Shown piece by piece: positions 24,397-33,980 of a stretch of 64,000 nucleotides of DNA (positions are counted from its first letter, which is position 1; every line of letters begins with the position of its first letter). Below the pieces are notes generated by a model that was given only the letters and a program-made list of their open reading frames with translations, was not told the origin of the DNA and made no database searches. Origin of the DNA: Mesostigma viride (lineage: Eukaryota; Streptophyta; Mesostigmatophyceae; Mesostigmatales; Mesostigmataceae). The stretch spans positions 3,721,086 through 3,785,085 of the forward strand of contig RPFO01000072.1 in the NCBI GenBank assembly GCA_009746045.1, given 5' to 3'. The translations under genes and the position numbers were made by a program.

Positions 24397-25057
24397 TCCT
24401 CCTGACGGTGGTGCTCGCCATGATTCGGTCGGTTTTCCCCCACGCGAACATCCGGTCCGAGGATGCGGATGGCGCTGCCTTCTATTCCCCCAACCACCGG
24501 CCTGACATCGTGGTGCTGGACTTTGAGGGGGGTGGCCGGCATCTGCTTATTGACGTTTCGGTGGCGCGGCCCTTGGCTCTTAGCCACGTGGCTGGGGCCT
24601 CCCTCACGGCAGGTTACACGGCGGACCGGGCGGAGCGGGCCAAGCTCCTGGCCTACGGCGACGTCGGGCACCATCGTGTGGTGCCCTTTGTCCTGGAGGA
24701 GTTTGGGGCCATGGGGCCCCTGACCTCCGCCTTCTTCAAGGAGTGTTGCCGGCTCCGGGAGGACCGGCTGGACCTGGAGGGCCAGCGGGCCCCATGGTCG
24801 GCGCGGACCTGGACGTCATATTGGCGTCAGCGCTTGTCGGTGGCGCTGACTCGGGCCATGGCGGACATCATGCTCCGCCGTACGCGGGCTGATTTTGCGG
24901 TGCAGCAGGGCTATTAGGTTCCTCCCGTTAGGCGTTTCCATTGGTCTTATCGTACTTCGTAGTATAGAGCTTTGACATGGCTCTGTATATAGGTTTATAG
25001 CTGGGCGTTTGCTTTGGTTTGAGTGATTTCACTCTGCTGTAAGTAATTATATTTTTA
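24397..25057 (+). mobile_element. 5'-truncated RLE-type LINE with 14-bp target duplication
   Basis: ATATATATAGGCAG flanks it at 24383-24396 and 25058-25071. It holds the C-terminal endonuclease frame and a 140-bp 3' region ending GTAAGTAATTATATTTTTA. Confidence 0.9.
24408..24917 (+). CDS. RLE-type LINE ORF2, intact C-terminal endonuclease region
   Basis: An uninterrupted 169-codon frame. RPDIVVLD followed by LLIDVSVARPL gives the PD...D core expected of a PD-(D/E)XK restriction-like endonuclease. In such LINEs this domain nicks target DNA to prime reverse transcription. VVPFVLEEFGAMGP and a Trp/Arg-rich end (WSARTWTSYWRQRLSVALTR) complete the usual C-terminus. The reverse transcriptase is missing because the copy is 5'-truncated, so the apparent ATG is not the true start. 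The lack of stops, compared with the broken relatives at 31661 and 50491, suggests a recent insertion. Confidence 0.75.
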   Translation: MVLAMIRSVFPHANIRSEDADGAAFYSPNHRPDIVVLDFEGGGRHLLIDVSVARPLALSHVAGASLTAGYTADRAERAKLLAYGDVGHHRVVPFVLEEFGAMGPLTSAFFKECCRLREDRLDLEGQRAPWSARTWTSYWRQRLSVALTRAMADIMLRRTRADFAVQQGY

Positions 25058-25431
25058 ATATATATAGGCAGCACACCACCTCAACCACATCCACCGTCGC
25101 AGCACATGCAGCTCCAGCAGCAGACGCTCGACCTCCGCAAGGAGGCCGATCGCTCGCCAATTAAGCGCTGAGCCTCAACGTCATCGTCAAGAACTTCGAC
25201 CTGGTGGAAGGTGAGAATTCCGAGAAGCTTGCCCGTGCCTTTGAGCTAGTAGAGAGAAATCCTTGGTCGCATCATGGGCCGGCCTAGCTTACTGCGGTGA
25301 GATCGAGCTGGTCGCCGCCACCGTCTATAGCTTCCCCGCCCGCGGGGTAAGGCAGCCGGGCGCCCCCGCTTCTTCTCACCTTTAATAAGAACCAGGCGGT
25401 CAAGATTTCTTTTCTCAGACGCCGCAGCAGG

Positions 25432-27602
25432 CAGCTCTTTATCCAGGGTCAAATGGCTGACGGCGGAGTTCAGATCTTTTGCGTCTGAGCCCCAAATTCG
25501 GTCCTGAGACCACTTGCATTCGATGCGCTTTATTCAGACGCACACGCCAGTATAATCGGTTACGGCTGAAACGCAGTATTGCCAATTAAGTTATCACGTG
25601 ACAAGCAGCTATATGACGACCCCAAAAGCATAACGGGGTTTGGCCAAGAAGGAGCTTTCCGGCTCCCATGCAGCCCAACCCACTCGCCATCGTTCTTGCC
25701 CAGCAGCCTGGGCTCGCTAACCCATGCATCGCCATGCAGCAAACCCATCGCCAAGCGCCTCGCCTGAATCCAAGAAACCATGCCACGACCTGGAGCCCCA
25801 ATTAAATGGAGCCAATACTTGCCCGGCGACAGAAGGTTCTCCCTCTCCGAGTGGCAGGAGCTGTCGCCGCAGGAAGTCATCGAGGTCCTCCCGTTCGATC
25901 CTCACACAGGAACGGAATTAAGCTCTTCGTGCCCCCGCACGGGGGGGCGGAGCTATCGACTACCGCGACACGTCCTGGCTCTATGTACACTTATGTGCCG
26001 AACTTAACCAAGCCAACGCCTGTTTATCTTGACCAGCCACTACCAGCGCAGCCTCGGCGACCTCAACAGAGCGCTCAGCACTGACCCCCGCCCCCGCACA
26101 GCCGGCAGCCCCATCGGCTCCCTCCCTCTGCAATGATGACATCCGCGCAGCTAGTGCTGGAGGAGCACGTGATCCTGGCCGCTGGCCGAGAAGCTGACAT
26201 CGCTGAACACCACGCTCAACACGGTCGAGGCCCGGGTCTCCAATGTGGAAACCCGGGTCGTCCACAAGCTACAACCCTGCATGCAGTTCACGGCGCTACA
26301 CACTGTGGCGCAGGCTTCGGAAACGCATGAGCACTGCACTTGTCTCTCGCCAGGTGGAGGGCAAGTGCATGTGCATGGCGTGCCGGCTCATGAAGAAGCT
26401 TGAGGCCATCACCGCCCACACCGAGGCCCTGGCCACACAGGTCCCAAAGATAGCGGAGCAGACGGCCACCATTGCATCCCAGCCACCCCGGCAGGATGCT
26501 GGTGACCTCCCGCCGCTCTCCTACGCGGACCTGCATGCTGCAGTCAGCGACCGCCTCCACCACCGACGCCATCGCCACGAAGCTCCAGGAGCCGGCTGCA
26601 TCATTGGAGGACCACCGCCAGGCCCAGCAACGGGAGGTCACCGACCGCGCTCGCCGCGAGTGCCGAGTGGTGCTACGTCGCTTCCCCCAGAAGCCAGGTG
26701 AGAAGTTGAACCTCTCTTGCTGACGAGCTCAAGAACCAGCAGTAAGAAGCTGGTTCTCTGAGAACCCTCATGAGCCTGCGCCTAGGTACCATGGTACCAT
26801 CACCTATGGAGTCACCTAGGTACCATGGTACCTAGGTGAGGTAGAACTGCGTGGGTGCCACCGCCTTCCCCACTCACGGGACAAGGCGGCTCCCCCACCA
26901 GTCCTGCTCATGCACCTTCCCGGCCTCCCCTGAGGATAAGCAGCGGTTCCTCTCTCGTCGCAAGAGGTTGCACGACCTCACCTGGACGCTGGATGACGAC
27001 CTGACCCCTGCTCAGCAACAGCAGCGACGCGACCTGTGGCCGGAATACCTCCGCCATAAGCAGGACCCCCAGAAGCCCAAGGTGTACTGGAGGGGCGGCC
27101 GGGGACCTGATGATCAACCACAAGATGTGGACGCCCGCCATTCAGCGGGCTAGAACAGCAATAGCCCTAGCTTGTAACCATTGGAAGTCACTGCCGCTAA
27201 GGCAGCTATGCCTAGAATGTTTGCCTAGCTGTGCCAACATACCTAGTCACGTGCCGCCAATTAACGCACGGTTACTACACAACCAGCCATAGCCTTAGCC
27301 TAGTCCTAGTACAGCCACTGATGCTACGCCCTGGCTAGCTATGTTCAGTCAGATTACTTGCCCACACTATACTTGTTATGCCTCGCTTACATGGGTCTTA
27401 TTGCACCCACAGTTTGCCGGATCGTTATTAGCAGGCCTGTCCTTTTAGCTAGCGCGCCCGAATGCAGCTGTGGCATGCCTTTGGCATGAAGGAGACTGGG
27501 GGTCTCTGCCCTTTCTCCTGTAGTGCACACACAGGGTTTACAAGCACTTCGGTGCACGTACCGTGACTCCCCAACGGGAGCACGTGTTTAATTAATTAAT
27601 TA
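25432..27602 (+). mobile_element. ORF1-A element inserted in the ORF1-B copy
   Basis: The 5' leader (GGCTGACGGCGGAGTTC) resembles that of ORF1-B; then ORF1 (25780-27150), a 3' region starting GATGTGGACGCCCGCC, and an end of CTCCCCAACGGGAGCACG plus (TTAA)n. Host ORF1-B coding sequence resumes at 27603. No sequence for a reverse transcriptase lies between ORF1 and the tail. Confidence 0.8.
25780..27150 (+). pseudogene. ORF1-A protein gene, frameshifted
   Basis: N-terminus MPRPGAPIKWSQYLPGDRRF; middle with KKLEAITAHTEALATQVP (likely coiled coil); then RARRECRVVLRRFPQKPGE, and RKRLHDLTWTLDDDLTPAQQ. The last two match the RRM and C-terminal domain of L1 ORF1p, an RNA-binding chaperone. At least three frame changes separate the parts. 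A palindromic insertion at 26781-26838 is absent from the sister copy at 60748-61200. Confidence 0.75.
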
Positions 27603-28731
27603 AGCGGCTCGAGAAGACTCCCTTCACCCCGTGGACGACAACCTGACCCTGGCGCAGCTAGCAACAACGGCGACGGGAGCTATGGCCGACCTACCTCCAG
27701 CTCCGGCAGACCGCGGCGGGGAAGCCGGTGTACTCGAAGGGGCCGGCCATCTATGTCGGCCACAAGCCCTGGCACGCAACCCCCGCGGCCAGGGTGCCGG
27801 CCCCGGCCATGCAGCACCTCCAGACAACCCAGCTTATTATAGGGGAATACAGCAGTAGTAGTGTAGAATGAATAGTGAGGCCTAGCCGTGGCCTTGTACA
27901 TGTACGCCTATTGTGGGCCCCCTATACCAGCTGATGCCTTGGCATTATGTTATTTATTTAACCATATACATGTGTGCCTATGATATGTGCCACACACCCG
28001 ATGATGCCTAGCTTTATTTAGCTATGTTGTCTCCTTGATGTTGTGCCCACGCACTCCGCAGAGAGCTGCTCTCTGCCGAGATGCCGGCCACGCTCTAGCC
28101 ATTGTCGAGCCATGCATGATGATCTTCCCCCCTCTGTCGGCGCCCTATAAAGCTAGTAGGTGCCTGAATACAGTGGTCGGTGAGTGGGCAGGTGCACTTC
28201 GTGCACCCAGAGACCAGAGTAGGTGGCAGTTTACATTCCTCCACCTGCAGGAAGTAGCCCGGCCAGTTTGTATTAAATTAAAGCCATATACGCCCCGCTT
28301 CTCAGGGCTATGTGCTACATTGTTACGTCGCGTAACAATTCGTTGTAGTTACGGACGTAAATTAGGTCTTTTGCCTCGGTTGTCCCTAGGTTTACGTTTA
28401 GGCTCCTACCGGGACATTATTGTCCTCGTAACAGTACGGTGGTACATTGGGTGGGCACCGTTGGGCGCCGCGCCGCGTACTTTACTAGTGGTCCTGATCC
28501 TGTGGTAGAATGTAGTGGACCAGCGTGCATCAGTAGATGTAGTGGACCAGCGTGCATCTGTAGGCGAGGGCCATGTCGGCCCGAGCGTGTTGGACCGTTG
28601 GTGACCATTTATGCGCGTTCTACCCTTTGTGTGTGCACTCGGCGTGTGTTAAATGAATTAACACATATAGGCTTGGGTCACGGCAGTGTAGTTGTGTTTC
28701 CTCAGTCCTCTATTCCTGGAGTAAACGGGTT

Positions 28732-29049
28732 TTGATAAATGGTTGTATGGCGTATTATAGTAACACTTACGTTAATGCATTGAGATCAGCTCCGTCACGT
28801 TCGTCTTTCGCCAGAGGGTTAAGTAGAGGAGGCCTGACTAGTTTAGGTAGTATCAGGCCCATTAGAGGTAGAGGCGGAGGTAGATATCCGCGGCGTAACA
28901 ATGGTTCCGGAGGAACTTCAGTAGGTAGTGAACGAGACGACTATCCCTTGCCACATACACCTGTTCAAGACCCCTTCCGCGTCCAGGAACAAGAAGTCGA
29001 CACTTCCTTGATAGGTAATGGGCGGGTCGCCTTCAAGCTAGGAGAGTAG
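28732..29049 (+). CDS. Basic Arg/Gly-rich protein of the retroelement, unrecognised
   Basis: A 105-codon frame with RPIRGRGGGRYPRRN in the middle and an acidic C-terminus. The RGG-like stretch suggests nucleic-acid binding, but no family is recognised. It lies in the leader, upstream of the viroplasmin-like frame, and could be fortuitous. Confidence 0.35.
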   Translation: MINGCMAYYSNTYVNALRSAPSRSSFARGLSRGGLTSLGSIRPIRGRGGGRYPRRNNGSGGTSVGSERDDYPLPHTPVQDPFRVQEQEVDTSLIGNGRVAFKLGE

Positions 29050-29434
29050 TGCTGCCCGTTTCGGGACACGCTCTACCTAGAAGCTAGACCTGCTCGCAGC
29101 GGATAAATCCTTTCGTAGTTAGCCTGTCCTTCGCCTTGTTTTCCTGCTTACGGTTGTTTCCTGTCTTATTAGATAGGGGAGTATTACTGTTCGGAGACGA
29201 TTAGCGTCGCAGTACCTACACCTTTTTCCTTGTGCTGTTGCTTTATTAGACGGCCGCACCCGCAGAGTTACGGGGCGCTGTGTTAGGACGAGCGCTGGAA
29301 TATCCGGCCGCTGACTTAGGACGAGAGCTGGAACTTCCGCCCTCCTTCTTCTTTCGGTGATCCAGATCGTCCAGCTAAGTCGCCTACCCCTACCCGTCTA
29401 GCTTGACATCACAAGACACGCCAGGTGAGTTATC

Positions 29435-29826
29435 ATGAGTCAACGTCGTGTTTTTACTGCGCCTTCCCATTCATCTAGTGATAATAGTTTAGCTAAGTAT
29501 TACGTAGTTATTACCCCTCAATGGTCAGCCATTTTCCTCTCTTGGTCAGATGCTAGGAAGATAGTGCAAAACCGTACATATAATGTAATTAGGTACAAGA
29601 AATTTATGTCCTTCGAGAAGCTCAGCAGTTCCTTATTGATCATAGCCAGACAGATTTAGGCCTTCATGTACGCCCTATTCCTCATGGTCGTCCTCCTGTA
29701 GAAGCTCTAGTCTTTGCTACCCCTCCTTCTTCTCCCCCTAAGAGGGCTGCATCCTCATCTAGCTTAGATACTCCTCTCACCTTAGAATTCGGTTCCCTAT
29801 CCATTACTGTTGTTAAAAAGGATTGA
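29435..29826 (+). pseudogene. Viroplasmin/RNase H1 N-terminal-like domain protein, one frameshift
   Basis: Begins MSQRRVFTAPSHSS, then YYVVITPQWSAIFLSWSDAR with the spacing of the small domain shared by caulimovirus P6 and the N-terminus of eukaryotic RNase H1, which binds RNA-DNA hybrids. A one-base change near 29621 moves the rest of the domain (AQQFLIDH) and a Ser/Pro-rich tail of about 65 residues into another frame ending at TGA 29824-29826. It is a stand-alone protein placed before gag. A consensus donor (CAG, GTGAGT) lies just upstream at 29425 and an acceptor (TTCTTTTCAG) just downstream at 29850. Confidence 0.6.
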
Positions 29827-29950
29827 TTTAACTTGTTTCCTTCTTTTCAGCCATTAAAATCTTTTTCCTTTCTTTCCTTGCCTTATATTAGGCCTTGTCC
29901 TTTATCCTTGTCGCTTTCAGTTAGAATTCTGATCATTTACTTAAATAAAA

Positions 29951-32131
29951 ATGGATCCAGTGGGTGGTAACATGTCGCCTATACCTACCAATACTCCTAC
30001 TATGAATAATAATAATAATAATAACAACCATAACAACAATCGTGGTAACCGACGGGACTCACTTGAAACAGTGCACCATCTCACTCCTCAAGGTAACCTT
30101 CGTGCCTCACCTCCTTCTCCTATTGCTGATGGTCGCCGTCGTCCCTCACTTACCCCTCCTACCTAGATGAACAACGTCAACGTATGCAAGTCAGATTTAG
30201 TGATGACCCTTCCCTTACCCTGAACCAGGCCCCTGCCCATCCTGCAACCTTGGCTCAACCCTCCAGCAGGTCCTCACTAACTAACAATGTCTTTAGGCCT
30301 CCTTCCCACCCTGTGCCTTCCATGCCTGTTCTTAACACGGGTCGTGCCTCTGCCCCTGTCGGTCCTTCTGGGCGCCCTAGTGCAGTTCCCTTTTACCCAC
30401 CTGCTTCCTGGTCCTACCCTGAAACGGCCTATGAGGCAGCCCAGGTCCCTACCCGTGTGGCTGATTTAGAAGTTAATAGTGATTTCAGCACCATGCCCTT
30501 AGATGACAGAAATTATGATCATTTTGCCTATTCCTCTCTTCGTGAGCAATATACTGTCCCCTTTTCTTATGGGCACCAGCCTGAAACGGTGGCCCCTTCT
30601 AGACCCCTACCCAAGACTTTTCCTCTTCCTTCGATCCTTCTATCCCGCTTATGTAGCAGTGGAAGATAGTGGCCCTATGGGAAAAACTGACTCTTCTAAT
30701 CCCCCTAAGCCCCCTGCTCTTCCCCTCTTTGCTAACCTTCCCAAGCTGGATGTCAAGTCTACCCCTCAACAGTTTTTCACCTTTATTATGTTGCTTACCC
30801 AGAACACGGAGTCGTGGCAGAATCATAATAGATGGCGTCTTTCTGATGCTGTATTAGTTCCTCACTATCTTACAACCTGTATTACTCCTGAGCTTGCTAA
30901 CCTCATTCAGTGTGAGTCTTTGGCCTCTCATGCCTACCCTAACTCTGTAGCAGAATTGTTTAAGCGTTTAGAGAACCATTTAGTCCCTCCTGATTCAGAT
31001 TGGCAGGATAGATTAGCCTTTGGTACCTTGCAGCAGGGTACTAAATCATACAAAGAGTATATGAAAGAGTATATGAAAGAATTTGATGCTCAGATGGTAC
31101 GAATTAGGGATTTGTCGGGTGCAGAAGTACGTGCTCGCTTCCTCCAAGGCCTCAGTAGACCCTTATTACGTGAAGTCAAGCGCCAGTTCTCTGCCTACCG
31201 TTTTACTGATCTGCCCCTCAAGCATGTGCGCCAACATCTCTTGCGTGTAGCAGATTTCTTCACCAACCCTTCTCTTCCTACCCGTTCCCGTATTAATAAT
31301 ATTATCCTTACCCCTGAGGAGGAGAACTCCTATGTAGAAGAATTAGATATCTGTGTTACTGACCTTTCAGCCCTTGATGTCTCTCATATCACATGCTATC
31401 ATTGTAAGGAAGTAGGTCATCTTAAACGTGAGTGCCCCAAGTTCCTTTCGGGTGCTCCCCCTCATCCCGACGCTCGCCCTCCTCGTACCCCTCAGCGTGC
31501 TCCTATTCGTCCTACTTCAGGACGCATTCCTTCAGCTACCCCTAGTAGGCTGAATGCTGTGCAGACAGGATCCCCAGGGTTCCCCTATGATAATCAGGCT
31601 CCCGCACCCTCTTCGCTCCCTCGTGACCCTCCAGCAGTGGCTTTTTCGCCAGGGTGGACGTCCACCATCAAGTGCGAGGACGCGGATGGGGCCGCCCTCT
31701 ACTCACCCAACCACCGCCCCGACATTACCGTGCTTGTCTACGACGGGCAGGGTTGCCACCTGCTCATCGATGTCTCCAGCTCGGCCGCTCTCCGGTCGCC
31801 ACATCCTCCGGGCGGCTGTACAGATGCCGGCGCTGCTGCTGCTGTGGCTGAGCGCGACAAGGTACGTTGCCTCCTACGGCAATGTGGGGCCCCGGCCACC
31901 GGGTCATTCCCTTTGTCCTTGAGGAGTTCGGGGCCACGGGCCCCAAGACAGCGGAGTTTTTCCACGAGTGCTGCCAGCGCCGTGAAGACCGCCTCGACCT
32001 CGAGGGTCAGACCGCCCCGTGGTCTGCCCGCACGTGGTACGTCCTCGTATTGGCGGCAGCGCCTGTCACTCGCCCTCACTCGCACCGTGGCTGATGCATT
32101 ATTCCGCGCCGCACCCGGGCCGACTTTGTAG
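29951..32131 (+). pseudogene. Gag polyprotein with CCHC knuckle, frameshifted and fused to an RLE fragment
   Basis: The N-terminal part begins MDPVGGNMSPIPT at 29951 with an Asn run and stops at 30166; its continuation is in another frame to 30669, and the gag core is in a third stretch within 30503-32131. The core has a Trp-containing helical capsid-like region (SWQNHNRWRLSDAV, RFLQGLSRPLLREVKRQF) and one zinc knuckle, CYHCKEVGHLKREC, coded at 31394-31435. From about 31664 the frame runs without a stop into the RPDI...LLIDVS start of the RLE endonuclease, then into out-of-frame sequence. Two frame changes before the core make it non-functional as it stands. Confidence 0.75.
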
Positions 32132-32262
32132 TGACCCATGCGGTCTATCTAGATCCCTCCCAGGCCTGCATGGTGGGCCGGCAGCGATGATGCCATGCGT
32201 GTCGTAGTTTTGTGATGTAGTTAGTTGTACCTTGTGCAGTTGGCGTGATCCTTGGATGTCCG
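31661..32262 (+). mobile_element. RLE-type LINE fragment
   Basis: CACCATCAAG then GAGGACGCGGATGGGGCC starts the same segment as at 50736 and 24453. Endonuclease and C-terminal motifs are present (FVLEEFGATGP) but in different frames. Confidence 0.8.
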
Positions 32263-32753
32263 GGCGGGGACCTGATGATCAACCACAACATGTGGACGCC
32301 CCCAGCGGGCTAGACTAGCTAATAGCCCTAGCTTGTATCCCTTGGTAGTCACTGCCGCTATTATGGCAGCCATGCTTAGAATGTTTGCCTAGCTGCGCCA
32401 GCATACCTACTAGTCACGTGCATCGCTAACGCACGGTATACAACCAGCCATAGCCTTAGCTTAGTCCTTGTACAGCCATGCTACGTCCTGGCTATGACAG
32501 ATTAATTCCTTGCGGCCCACGCTCCTTGTTATGCCACGCTCACATGGGTCTTATTGCACCCACAGATTGCCGGATCGTTAGCGTGTCCGTTTAGCTAGCG
32601 CGCCCGAGTGCAGCTGTGGAATGCCTTAGGCATGAAGGAGACTGGGGGTCTCTGCCCTTTCTCCTGTTGTGCACACACAGGGATTAAAAGCACTTAGGTG
32701 CTCCGTGACTCCCCAACAGGAGCACGAGTTTAATTAATCAATTAATTAATTCA
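32263..32753 (+). mobile_element. 5'-truncated ORF1-A copy with 11-bp target duplication
   Basis: TTGGATGTCCG flanks at 32252-32262 and 32754-32764. It contains the last ORF1 codons, the full 3' region and the CTCCCCAACAGGAGCACG end with a (TTAAT)n tail. Confidence 0.9.
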
Positions 32754-32764
32754 TTGGATGTCCG

Positions 32765-33980
32765 TGTCAGATTCCTATTAATTTTTTCAGGGGCCTTCTC
32801 CTTTTCGGGTTTTTCCTTATGTTGCATGCCCATCTCACCTCCGTAATCTATCATTCTCAATGAATATATATGCCGTGCAGGTGCATGGCTGGGGCTGCGC
32901 TATAGCGCTTTGTGTGTGCTGTTTATAATACGTAACTTTATCAAGGAGACAACCATGTACAGAGTGACATTTGCAATATTGCCACATGTGTCGATCTAGC
33001 TTCCTATTGACAACGTAATAATTAATAATTTTACGAGAGCTCAGAAACGAGGCTTGCATGCAGACACCTCAGATAAGACATAAGCAGTTATCAACCAACT
33101 TCTTAGTCTCAAACCCTGTACCCCTTCTGCACATCATTTCATGCCCTGTGTCACTGTTTGTCTACATGACCTCCAGCTCAGCATATTGGTATGAATCTGA
33201 CACAGACGATCTTTGTGTTGTTATAATGACAGATGTCAGCAAAGTAGCCTGCGACGTGCCTCTGCGCATGGAACGCAAGGTATGAATCTAGTTCTGATGA
33301 TGATCTAATAATAACTTTTTTAGAGAAGTTTTTTAATAACTGCTCAGGTTCGTTAACAGATCCCTGAAACATCGCCGTCCGTTCCTACCAGAACAAACCT
33401 TCTGGAGGCTCAGCACACTGGGGAGTGCCAACTCATGGGTGGGCTTAGCCCAACTGAAGAGACCGTCTCGCAAATGCCCTCCAGGCAAACTGCAGTGTCA
33501 TGATCTTATCTCCGAATCCATGGGTGCACCGTTGGCATGCGGCATGGACACGGCAGCCTGGGTTGTTGTTTGTCATGGGTTTGGGGGGGAAGGGGTGTAT
33601 GGTTTCGGGGAGGATACAGAGCAAGACATGCGGCAGAATGGCAAATCAGGCAAGTCGGAGACTTCAAGAAGACTGATATAATGGAAGGACATTCACTCAA
33701 ATAATATTAGGAAGAAATCTGCTTGTCCGTTGTGCAGTAAAATGGAAAAAAACATTTGCACATGCATGCAATTTACACGTGCTTGCTGTCTCTGTTCAAA
33801 CCCTTTCCTTTACAGCCGCAAACCCCATGTTGTCCGTCACCATCCTCGCCGTGGTAGCGGGGATGGTGGCAAGGGCTCGCTGTACCCAAGGATGCTTTCG
33901 TGTCTTGCTGCTAACAAAAAAAGTTGGTGTTGAAGCTCACAACAACAGTGACCTTGCTGCTAACAAAAAAAGGTCACCCT
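32765..33980. other. No gene recognised
   Basis: AT-rich sequence between the LINE copies and the MED10 3' end. Two 70-80 codon frames at 33058 and 33439 show no domain. Confidence 0.4.

Larger units (their letters stand above)
22737..28319 (+). mobile_element. ORF1-B element split by three later insertions
   Basis: The 5' part (GAGCCACGACGTAGCCATGC) matches 56723 onward. ORF1 fragments occur at 22905-23842, 25071-25430 and 27603-27870, and the 3' region runs to 28319, where the tail is cut at CTACAT by the next element. Inserted are a MITE (23843-24326), an RLE LINE piece (24397-25057) and an ORF1-A element (about 25432-27602). Confidence 0.85.
28320..31660 (+). mobile_element. gag-bearing retroelement, truncated before pol
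   Basis: Starts TGTTACG..CGTAACA right after a broken ORF1-B tail. About 1.1 kb of leader with LTR-like position, then four protein-coding stretches (28732, 29435, 29951, 30184/30503). Protease, reverse transcriptase and integrase are absent and no second LTR was found. The 3' part is replaced at about 31661 by RLE LINE sequence. Confidence 0.65.
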
